NCBI GenBank assembly: GCA_905215325.1 | Contig: CAJMPP010000035.1 | Span: forward strand, 1-19,199 | Length of the DNA: 19,199 bases | Source of the DNA: an uncultured bacterium | Lineage (GTDB): Bacteria > Actinomycetota > Coriobacteriia > Coriobacteriales > Eggerthellaceae | Direction of reading: 5' to 3' | Shown here: positions 13,150 through 19,199 of the stretch, in pieces | Layout: the number at the start of each line of letters is the position of its first letter | How positions within the stretch are numbered: position 1 is the stretch's first letter | Program-made: the position numbers and the translations under genes | The notes under the pieces: generated by a model | Databases searched by the model: none | Seen by the model: the letters and a program-made list of their open reading frames with translations, nothing else | What the model was told of the DNA's origin: nothing

Positions 13150-13184
13150 AAGCCGGCGCAGGTTCCACCCGCGCCGGCTTTTTT
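13150..13184 (+). terminator. Intrinsic terminator after the nanA-like gene
   Basis: AAGCCGGCGC (13150-13159) pairs perfectly with GCGCCGGCTT (13171-13180), 10 bp with an 11-nt loop, followed by a T run (13179-13184). It separates the lyase gene from the kinase gene, so the two are probably separate or partly read-through units. Confidence 0.87.
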
Positions 13185-13248
13185 GTTTGCGGTACCATGG
13201 TTGACACCAGGTGATAAGGTGCTTTTCGAAAAGGGAAGGGTGGGGTGC

Positions 13249-14304
13249 ATGGAATATCCCGCATACGTTGCGGCGCTTGACATCGGTGGCACGAAGATCG
13301 CCGGCGCGCTGCTGCGATACGAGCAGATCGACGCTGCCCCTGAAGTCGTGTTCGAAACCCAGGTGCCCACGCAGGCGCAGCGTGGGGGCGGCCCAGTGCT
13401 CGTCACCGTGTGCGATGTGGCGAACACGGTGCTTGCCGAGGCGCGTTCACGCCGTGAGCAGGTGCTGGGAATCGGCGTGTCCACCGCGGGCCGTGTGGAC
13501 GCTGTCACGGGCGGCATCGCGTATGCCAACGAGATCATGCCCGGGTGGACCGGCCAGCCCATTAAAGAGCGCTTGGAGGAGTCCTGCGAACTGCCGGTGT
13601 CGGTGCTTAACGACGTGCAGGCCCATGCGCTTGGCGAGGCGCGCTGGGGTGCTGCCAGTGGGACCGATACCTGCATGATGATCGCCGCCGGCACGGGTAT
13701 CGGCGGCGCCGTGATCGCCCATGGGCGTTTGGTGCGCGGCAACCACGGTTTTGCCGGAGAAATCGGGCATATCGCCTGCTCACAGGCCGTGGGCATCCCG
13801 TGTGTATGCGGCGGCGCCGGGCACTTGGAACTGGTGGCGTCGGGAAGCGGCATCGAGGCTCGCTACGCCGAGATCACGGGCAACCATATCGATGGCGCAG
13901 AGATCTCCCGCCGCGCGGCCGAAGGCGAGCCTGCTGCGCATAAGGTCATCATGACCGCCGGCATCGCCCTGGGCGAGGCCATCGCGGGCATCACGAACCT
14001 GCTCGACCCCGATATGGTGGTCATCGGCGGCTCGGTTCCCAAGGCGGGCACGAAGTGGCGCGCTGCGGTGCAGGAAGGCTTCGAGCGCCAGATCCCGCTG
14101 GCGCAGCGCGGTCTGCCCATCCTGGCGGCCGAGCTGGGCGGACACGCCCCGCTCATCGGTGCTGCCGAGGATTTGCTGGACTACTTGGAGGACGTTGAAT
14201 CCCAGCAGGAGCTGGACGAGTTTGGCGACGCCGAGGGTTTTGGGGCATTCGACGAGCTGCATGACCCCCAGGAGCAACTGGATCAGGAAGAGCCGAAGGA
14301 GTAG
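13249..14304 (+). CDS. nanK: ROK-family sugar kinase, probable N-acetylmannosamine kinase
   Basis: The product is 351 aa. ROK features are DIGGTK (11-16, ATP site), LGIGVSTAGRVD, the catalytic Asp122 in LNDVQAHALGE, GTGIGGAV, EIGH (His174) and VVIGGSVP. The ROK zinc motif normally reads CxCGxxGCxE; here Cys185 and Cys187 are kept but the third Cys is His192 (CVCGGAGHLE). An Asp/Glu-rich tail of about 40 residues (from about 312) extends beyond the usual ROK length. Between nanA and nanE the likely substrate is ManNAc, giving ManNAc-6-P, but glucose or GlcNAc cannot be excluded from sequence. The ATG at 13249 has AAGG 9 nt upstream; an in-frame GTG at 13240 is less likely. Confidence 0.8.
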   Translation: MEYPAYVAALDIGGTKIAGALLRYEQIDAAPEVVFETQVPTQAQRGGGPVLVTVCDVANTVLAEARSRREQVLGIGVSTAGRVDAVTGGIAYANEIMPGWTGQPIKERLEESCELPVSVLNDVQAHALGEARWGAASGTDTCMMIAAGTGIGGAVIAHGRLVRGNHGFAGEIGHIACSQAVGIPCVCGGAGHLELVASGSGIEARYAEITGNHIDGAEISRRAAEGEPAAHKVIMTAGIALGEAIAGITNLLDPDMVVIGGSVPKAGTKWRAAVQEGFERQIPLAQRGLPILAAELGGHAPLIGAAEDLLDYLEDVESQQELDEFGDAEGFGAFDELHDPQEQLDQEEPKE

Positions 14305-14319
14305 CTTCCGTCGGTATAT

Positions 14320-14361
14320 AACAGCGCCCAGGGCCGTGGATTCGCAGCTACGGGCGCCGTT
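14320..14361 (+). promoter_or_regulatory. Hairpin in the nanK-nanE spacer
   Basis: AACAGCGCCC (14320-14329) pairs with GGGCGCCGTT (14352-14361), 9 pairs and one mismatch, with a 22-nt loop. No T tract follows. It could shape nanK-nanE mRNA or be a weak attenuator. The preceding TATATA (14315-14320) has no partner -35. Confidence 0.35.
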
Positions 14362-14387
14362 GGTTTCAATCATGAAAGGATGGGGAA

Positions 14388-15068
14388 ATGGATCCCATTA
14401 TCGAGCAATTGCGCGGCAAGGTCATCGCCAGCTGCCAGGCATATATGGGCGAGCCGCTGCGTCACCCCGAGACCATGGCGCAGATGGCCCGTGCGTGCGA
14501 GCTAGGCGGCGCCGGCGGTATCCGTTGCCAGGGCCTGTCCGACATCGCGGCAATCAAGGGCCGCACCGAGGTGCCCGTCATCGGCATCTGGAAGGAAGGC
14601 CACGAGGGCGTTTACATCACGCCTACGCTGCGCCATGCGCGCGCCTGCGTCATGGCGGGCGCCGACATCGTGGCCATCGACGCCACCGATCGTCCGCGTC
14701 CGGACGGCAAGACGCTTGAGGACACGGTGCGCCCGCTGAAGGACGAGGGCGTGCTCGTGATGGCCGACTGCTCCACCATCGAGGACATCCGCCATGCATT
14801 TGCCATCGGCTGCGATATCGCCTCCACCACGCTTTCGCATCCTGGCGCCGCCATCGACTGCGGTATGGCCGACGGTCCGGATGTGGCGCTGGTGCGCCAG
14901 GCTGTGGAGGAGTTCCCTGACAAGCCCGTCATCTGCGAGGGCCGCGTGCATACGCCCGCCGATGCCAAGGCTGCCATGGATGCCGGCGCGTGGGCCGTCG
15001 TGGTCGGCACCGCCATCACGCACCCCACCAGCATTACCAGCTGGTTCGTGGAGGCTGCTGCCAAATAA
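14388..15068 (+). CDS. nanE: N-acylglucosamine-6-phosphate 2-epimerase (ManNAc-6-P epimerase)
   Basis: The product is 226 aa, the normal NanE length, a TIM-barrel enzyme that turns ManNAc-6-P into GlcNAc-6-P, the NagA substrate. Diagnostic blocks are GGAGGIRCQGLSDIAAIK, then VPVIGIWK with Lys69, VYITPTLRHA, AGADIVAIDATDRPRPDG, ICEGRVHTP with Glu184, and AVVVGTAITHP. Lys69 and Glu184 fit the catalytic Lys/Glu of the family. AAAGGA (14375-14380) precedes the ATG. It is the enzyme that defines this locus as a sialic acid/ManNAc route rather than only GlcNAc use. It is the last plus-strand gene. Confidence 0.96.
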   Translation: MDPIIEQLRGKVIASCQAYMGEPLRHPETMAQMARACELGGAGGIRCQGLSDIAAIKGRTEVPVIGIWKEGHEGVYITPTLRHARACVMAGADIVAIDATDRPRPDGKTLEDTVRPLKDEGVLVMADCSTIEDIRHAFAIGCDIASTTLSHPGAAIDCGMADGPDVALVRQAVEEFPDKPVICEGRVHTPADAKAAMDAGAWAVVVGTAITHPTSITSWFVEAAAK

Positions 15069-15094
15069 GGCTCCAAGCGGTATACGTTGATTTG

Positions 15095-15209
15095 GAAGGC
15101 CCTGTTCGGCTTCCGTTGAGCTGTTTCTTATCGTGCAATGCGCTAGAAGGCGCTTCGCGGGTAGGGGGAGCGGTTTAATTGGATGCCGGCAGGGCCTTCT
15201 TGCGTTTTT
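15095..15209 (+). terminator. Possible long-range terminator structure after nanE
   Basis: GAAGGCCCTG (15095-15104) is complementary to CAGGGCCTTC (15190-15199), a 10-bp arm with an 85-nt interior, followed by TTGCG and then TTTTT (15205-15209). The left arm can instead form a small local hairpin with GGCTTCC (15108-15114). No compact terminator was found for the nan genes, so this may serve. No gene is seen in the 259-nt stretch 15069-15327. Confidence 0.35.
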
Positions 15210-15258
15210 CAAGGCGTTCGCAATGAGCGTCATCCCGTTCGCCGACTTACAAAATTAG

Positions 15259-15296
15259 AATCGCCCCCGCTGCTCTTGCGAACGGCGGGGGCGATT
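15259..15296 (-). terminator. Terminator of the minus-strand ABC transporter operon
   Basis: AATCGCCCCCGC (15259-15270) pairs with GCGGGGGCGATT (15285-15296), a perfect 12-bp stem with a 14-nt loop. Read on the minus strand, the stem is followed by CTAATTTTG, a short U tract. It lies 31 nt after the last ABC gene. Confidence 0.75.
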
Positions 15297-15327
15297 GCGT
15301 CTCCCGTTTGGTTAGCCCGTTGGAAGG

Positions 15328-16176
15328 CTACTTGCCCAGGTCGGGATGGAGCAGGGACGGGGCGGCGCCCAGAAGCAGGCGCGTGTAGTCGTCCTTGGGG
15401 TTGTTGAAGATCTGCTCGGCGGTGCCGCGCTCAACGGCCTGACCATGGTTCATGACAATGATCTGGTCGGAGATGTAGCGCACCGTCTGGATGTCATGGC
15501 TGATGAACACCATGGCAAGGTTGAGCTCCTTCTTCAGATCCATCAGCAGGTTGAGGATCTGGGCGCGCACGGACACGTCGAGGGCCGAGGTGGGCTCGTC
15601 GGCGATGATGGCGTCGGGCTTCAGGGACAACGCACGGGCGATTGCCACGCGCTGACGCTGGCCACCGGACATCTGGCCGGGCAGCGCCTCAAGGACGCTG
15701 TTGGGAAGGCCCACCATCTCGATGAGCTCGCGTACGCGGGCTTCGCGGGACTTCGCGTCGCCCACCTTGTGCACGATCATGGGGTCCATGAGTTGCTCAC
15801 GGACGGTCATGCGCGCGTTCAGAGCCGTTGCCGGGTCCTGGAACACGACGGAGATGACGCGGCCGATGATCTTGCGCTGCGCTGCGGAGCGCTTCGTGAC
15901 ATCGGTGCCCTTGAAATACACATGGCCGGACGTGGGGGTCTGCAGGCCGCACATGACGTTGGCCGTGGTTGACTTGCCGCAGCCCGATTCGCCTACGATG
16001 CCGATGGTCTGGCCCGGCATGAGCTTCAGGGACAGGCCATTGACGGCATGGACCTTGTTGGGGTGCAGCAGCGAGCCGGTGCGCGTCTTGAATACCACGT
16101 GGATATCATCAAGGAAGATGATCGGCGTTTGCTCGTCGTTGTTGGCGACGGCTGCATTGTTGGTTGCTTCGGCCAT
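15328..16176 (-). CDS. Dpp/Opp-type ABC transporter ATP-binding protein (DppF-like), probable sialic acid importer subunit
   Basis: The product is 282 aa, a cytoplasmic ATPase of the peptide/nickel importer group. Walker A GESGCGKST (62-70), Q-loop Gln113 in VVFQDPATALN, a signature reading MSGGQ (169-173, Met for the usual Leu), Walker B IIADEP (190-195) and His227 of the H-loop are complete. It stops soon after the YTRLLLGAAPS segment, so it lacks the longer C-terminal domain of many Opp ATPases. The ATG overlaps the stop of the upstream gene by one base (TAATG), with GGGAGG 9 nt before it. It pairs with the ATPase half of the fused protein upstream. Confidence 0.9.
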   Translation of the reverse strand: MAEATNNAAVANNDEQTPIIFLDDIHVVFKTRTGSLLHPNKVHAVNGLSLKLMPGQTIGIVGESGCGKSTTANVMCGLQTPTSGHVYFKGTDVTKRSAAQRKIIGRVISVVFQDPATALNARMTVREQLMDPMIVHKVGDAKSREARVRELIEMVGLPNSVLEALPGQMSGGQRQRVAIARALSLKPDAIIADEPTSALDVSVRAQILNLLMDLKKELNLAMVFISHDIQTVRYISDQIIVMNHGQAVERGTAEQIFNNPKDDYTRLLLGAAPSLLHPDLGK

Positions 16177-18197
16177 TAGTTCGCACCTCCCGTGAGATAA
16201 GGCTTGACGCCGATGCGCTTCAGCTCGCTGTCAGGCAGCTCGGCGTAGTAGTGGTCGGAATCCGCCACGCGCTTGAGCATGGGTCGCACGTTCGACGTCT
16301 TGTCCGGGTGGCTGGAACGCGGACGGAAGCGGTCGCCTTCCGGGAAGTCCTTCGGCGAAGGCACCGAGCCGGGAACCTGATGCAGGCGTGCGCCGCCGGC
16401 CTCGATGGACAGAACGGAGCCGAGAAGGCCGCGCGTGTACTCGTGGATGGGGTTGGTGAGGATCTCCTTCACCGGGCCCTGCTCTACAACCTGTCCAGCG
16501 TACATGACGGTGATGGAGTTGGCGACCTCGGCAACGAGCGCCAGGTCGTGGCTCACGAACACCATGGCGAAGCCAAGCTCGTGCTGCAGCTTGTTCAGCA
16601 GGTCGATGACCTGCTTCTGCACCGTCACGTCAAGGGCGGTGGTGGGTTCGTCGGCGATGACCAGCTTGGGGTCGCGCGTCAGGGCCATGGCGATGAGCAC
16701 GCGCTGGCGCTGGCCGCCGGAGAGCTCATGCGGATAGGAATCCAGCGTGCGCTTCGGGTCCAGGCCGACCAGCTCGAGCAGCTCCTCGGCCGTGCGGGTG
16801 CCGCCGCGCTTGGTCAGCTGCTTCATCTGAGAACGGATGAGCATGGAGGGGTTGAGCGAGGACAGAGCGTCCTGGTAGACCATGGCGATCTCGCGGCCGC
16901 GCAGCTCGTTCATCTCTTTGTCGGAGAGGTTGAGCAGGTTCTTGCCGTCGTACATGATCTCGCCGGAGATCTCGGCCTTCTTGTCCAGCAGGCCCATGAT
17001 GGCAAGGCTGGTGATGGACTTGCCGCAGCCGGATTCGCCCACAAGGCCCATGGTCTGGCGCGGGCGCACCACGAAGCTGACATGGTCGACCACGTTCACG
17101 TCGCCATGACGGGGGAACTTGATGCACAGGTCCTTGACTTCCAGGATGGGCGGCACGTCGGTGCGGGCCTCGAAGCGGTCGGTGCGCGTAAGCTCGGCTT
17201 CCTTAAGGGCGGCCAGGCGCTTGTTGAGCATGTCGGCCTGAGCGGCGTAGGCCAGCGTCGGGTCGGCGACCATGCGGTCGGCCTCGCGGTCCTTGTTCAG
17301 GTCGTTCTCGTCGACCTTCACGGCGCTTTTCGGCGCGGCGATGGCGTCGGTGATGCCCTCGGAGACGATGTTGAGGCACAGAACGGTCAGCATGATCATG
17401 ATGCCGGGGAACAGCGCCTGCCACCAACGGCCGGCCAGCACGCCGTTGCGGGCGTCGGCCAGGATGTTGCCCCACGTGGGGGTGGGCTCGGGGATACCGG
17501 CGCTGATGAAGGCCAGGGAGGCCTCGAACACGATGGCGTCGGCCACGAGCACGATGGTGAACACGAGGACGGGAGCCACGCAGTTGCGCACGACGTGCTT
17601 CCACAGGATCCACGGGGCGCGGGCGCCGGAGACGACGACTGCGCGGACGTAGTCCTGGTTGTACTCGCTCATGACGTTGGCGCGCACGATACGGGCGATC
17701 TGCGGGATGTACAGGAAGCCGATCGCGAAGATGAGCGAAGGCACGGAGTTGCCGAACACCACGATGAAGGTGGCGGCAAGCGCGATGCCCGGGAAGGACA
17801 TGATGATGTCCAGGATGCGCATGATGACGTTGGCGATGCGCGGGCGCACAACGGCGGCGATAGCGCCGATGATGGAGCCCACGACCAGCGCGAAGCCGGT
17901 AGCGCCCAGGCCGATGACCAGGGAGTACTTAGCGCCGCACATCAGGCGGGACATAACGTCGCGGCCCTTGTCGTCGGTGCCGAACAGGTGCGCGGAATCA
18001 GGCGCGCAGAACGAGGTGAAGATCTCGTAGGGGCTGTAGGGCGCGATGAAGTCGGCCAGCGCGGCCACTACGATGATAGCGATGAGGATGACCAGCGAGA
18101 TGCGTGCGCCGATGGTCATGTTCTTCCAGCGGCGGAAGCGGACCTTGCCGGCGCCGTCCTCCATTTTCTTTGTGAGGTCGCCACGAAGTTGAACCAT
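16176..18197 (-). CDS. Fused ABC permease-ATPase (DppC-like + DppD-like), probable sialic acid importer subunit
   Basis: The product is 673 aa and joins two normally separate subunits. Residues 1-290 are a DppC-type permease: a first helix at about 31-51, FGTDDKGRDVMSRL, several helices, and an EAA-type loop at about 183-209. Residues 290-350 are a charged, helical linker. Residues 351-673 are a DppD-type ATPase with Walker A GESGCGKS (387-394), Gln442, LSGGQ (492-496), Walker B VIADEP (513-518) and His550. The C-terminal motif usually written GCxFxPRC reads GDRFRPRS (621-628), so both Cys are lost. The linker is continuous coding sequence, so this looks like a true fusion. The gene starts 3 nt after the DppB-like stop and overlaps the next gene. 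A fused permease-ATPase is, as I recall, also a feature of SatABCD. Confidence 0.88.
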   Translation of the reverse strand: MVQLRGDLTKKMEDGAGKVRFRRWKNMTIGARISLVILIAIIVVAALADFIAPYSPYEIFTSFCAPDSAHLFGTDDKGRDVMSRLMCGAKYSLVIGLGATGFALVVGSIIGAIAAVVRPRIANVIMRILDIIMSFPGIALAATFIVVFGNSVPSLIFAIGFLYIPQIARIVRANVMSEYNQDYVRAVVVSGARAPWILWKHVVRNCVAPVLVFTIVLVADAIVFEASLAFISAGIPEPTPTWGNILADARNGVLAGRWWQALFPGIMIMLTVLCLNIVSEGITDAIAAPKSAVKVDENDLNKDREADRMVADPTLAYAAQADMLNKRLAALKEAELTRTDRFEARTDVPPILEVKDLCIKFPRHGDVNVVDHVSFVVRPRQTMGLVGESGCGKSITSLAIMGLLDKKAEISGEIMYDGKNLLNLSDKEMNELRGREIAMVYQDALSSLNPSMLIRSQMKQLTKRGGTRTAEELLELVGLDPKRTLDSYPHELSGGQRQRVLIAMALTRDPKLVIADEPTTALDVTVQKQVIDLLNKLQHELGFAMVFVSHDLALVAEVANSITVMYAGQVVEQGPVKEILTNPIHEYTRGLLGSVLSIEAGGARLHQVPGSVPSPKDFPEGDRFRPRSSHPDKTSNVRPMLKRVADSDHYYAELPDSELKRIGVKPYLTGGAN

Positions 18198-18200
18198 ACT

Positions 18201-19157
18201 CTACACCGTCCTAATTCGCGGATCGATAAGGATGTAGAGCATGTCGACGATGACGTTCACGATGATGAACGTGATGGCGACGACGAGAACGACACCCTGA
18301 ACCAACATGACGTAATTCGAGGTAACGCCGGAGACGATGGCCATGCCCATGCCCGGAAGGGCGAAGATGACCTCGAGGACCACGGCGCCGCCGATCATGT
18401 AGCCGAACTTCAGGCCAAGCACGGTGACGGGCGTGATCAGGGCGTTGCGCAGCACGTTGCGGGCTACGACGGTGCCGTAGGGGATGCCGAAGCCGCGGGC
18501 GGTGCGCACGTAGTCCTTGTCGAGCTCCTCGACCATGGACGTGCGGATGATGCGCGTCATCTGGCCGGTCAGCGGCACGGCAAGCGCGATGCCTGGCATT
18601 GCCATGCGTGCAAGCCATCCGCCGGGATCTTGCGTGAACGCAGGCAGGGCGCCGGAGGCCGGCAGCAGGTGCAGCGTGGAGGAGAACAACAGGATGAACA
18701 GCACCGACAGCCAGAACGACGGCGTTGCGATGCAGGCGATGGAGAAGATGCGGATGACCTGGTCGGGCCAGCGGTCGCGATACAGGGCGGAGACGACGCC
18801 GAGGATGGCGCTGGCGACGATGGCGATGATGAAGCCGAAGAAGCCGAGCTGCAGCGTGATGGGCAGCGCGGTGGCGATGCGAGCGGACACGGACTGGTTC
18901 GAGGGACCGAACGTGCCCAGGTCGCCATGGAAGAAGCCGGCCATGTAGTCGCCGTAGCGAACGATCAGAGGATCGTTGAGGCCGTGCTCGACGCGGTAGG
19001 CCTCCAACTGGTCGGGTGACGCGTTTTCGCCAAGTGCCGAGAAGGCGGGGTCGATAGGCGAAAGCGACATCAGGAAGAAGACGAGAACGGTGACACCGAA
19101 CACCATGATGGGCAGCCAAAGCAGGCGATTGCCGATCAGTCGAAGCAGGTTGTTCAC
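18201..19157 (-). CDS. Dpp/Opp-type ABC transporter permease (DppB-like), probable sialic acid importer subunit
   Basis: The product is 318 aa with about six membrane helices. The N-terminal block NRLLWLPIMVFGVTVLVFFL, the extracellular YGDYMAGFFHGDLG segment and an EAA-type loop (DKDYVRTARGFGIPYGTVVA) identify a DppB-type permease that lines the import channel with the DppC half of the next protein. The start is GTG at 19157: AGGAGG lies 7 nt upstream (19165-19170, minus sense). The frame also continues back to an ATG at 19184, but then the ribosome binding site would be inside the gene. The substrate-binding protein is probably upstream, beyond the right edge. Confidence 0.9.
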   Translation of the reverse strand: MNNLLRLIGNRLLWLPIMVFGVTVLVFFLMSLSPIDPAFSALGENASPDQLEAYRVEHGLNDPLIVRYGDYMAGFFHGDLGTFGPSNQSVSARIATALPITLQLGFFGFIIAIVASAILGVVSALYRDRWPDQVIRIFSIACIATPSFWLSVLFILLFSSTLHLLPASGALPAFTQDPGGWLARMAMPGIALAVPLTGQMTRIIRTSMVEELDKDYVRTARGFGIPYGTVVARNVLRNALITPVTVLGLKFGYMIGGAVVLEVIFALPGMGMAIVSGVTSNYVMLVQGVVLVVAITFIIVNVIVDMLYILIDPRIRTV

Positions 19158-19164
19158 TCGATCC

Positions 19165-19170
19165 CCTCCT
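19165..19170 (-). promoter_or_regulatory. Ribosome binding site that fixes the DppB-like start
   Basis: On the minus strand the sequence reads AAAGGAGGGGATCGAGTG: a full AGGAGG, 7 nt spacing and a GTG. This is the reason for choosing the GTG at 19157 over the longer frame. The remaining 19171-19199 is too short to show whether it is intergenic or the end of another gene. Confidence 0.85.
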
Positions 19171-19199
19171 TTCTGTAGGCTCATAAGAGCATGCTTACG

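Noticed and set aside
12859..13248. Upstream extension of the ROK kinase frame into the nanA-like gene
   Set aside because: It overlaps conserved lyase sequence and the terminator at 13150-13184. The ROK fold starts at the ATG at 13249.
14313..15084. GGTATA upstream (14314) and downstream (15079) of nanE, resembling the E. coli NanR half-site
   Set aside because: Each occurs singly, while E. coli NanR needs repeated GGTATA. A given hexamer is expected several times in 19 kb by chance.
16164..19019. 951-codon open frame on the plus strand opposite the ABC genes
   Set aside because: It is antisense to three well-supported genes, is extremely rich in His, Asp and Gly, and matches no protein pattern. 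It is a GC-rich codon shadow.
1..19199. tRNA, rRNA, CRISPR array, insertion sequence or prophage features
   Set aside because: No cloverleaf, spaced repeat array, transposase or integrase was seen in reading the window.

Overview
The window looks like chromosomal DNA from a high-GC Gram-positive bacterium, most likely a Coriobacteriia member (Actinomycetota; Eggerthellaceae-like gut or oral relatives). This is inferred from GC-rich codon choice, zinc-type S14 (short, four Cys), zinc-type L24, a zinc-LID adenylate kinase and gene content. It rests on no database search, and the genus cannot be named.

Region 1 (1-7750) is the end of the S10 cluster and the spc cluster, all on the plus strand: rpsC (3' end only)-rplP-rpmC-rpsQ-rplN-rplX-rplE-rpsZ-rpsH-rplF-rplR-rpsE-rpmD-rplO-secY, a strong terminator, adk, then a second terminator. 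Most junctions are tight, but four spacers (rplX/rplE, rplE/rpsZ, rpsZ/rpsH, rpmD/rplO) are 99-159 nt long and packed with hairpins. The rpmD/rplO spacer also has a near-consensus sigma70 promoter followed by three consecutive stem-loops. The usual map-infA-rpmJ-rpsM continuation does not follow adk here.

Region 2 (7751-9987) holds one large multi-pass membrane protein with an N-terminal ectodomain and GT-C-like architecture. Its start sits just behind a perfect TATAAT box, so the mRNA may be nearly leaderless.

Region 3 (10044-15068, plus strand) is an amino-sugar/sialic acid catabolic set: nagB, nagA, a DHDPS/NAL-family lyase (nanA by context), a ROK kinase (nanK by context) and nanE. Together they would convert N-acetylneuraminate to ManNAc plus pyruvate, ManNAc-6-P, GlcNAc-6-P, GlcN-6-P and finally fructose-6-P.

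Region 4 (15328-19157, minus strand, convergent with region 3) is a peptide/nickel-type (Dpp/Opp family) ABC importer: a DppB-like permease, an unusual single-chain fusion of a DppC-like permease with a DppD-like ATPase, and a DppF-like ATPase. The binding protein is probably just beyond the right edge. Next to a complete nan pathway, the best hypothesis is a sialic acid importer of the SAT type (as in Haemophilus ducreyi SatABCD and the bifidobacterial nan transporter) rather than a peptide importer. The fused subunit and the nan/ABC pairing are the most interesting features of the window, followed by the structured spacers of the spc operon.
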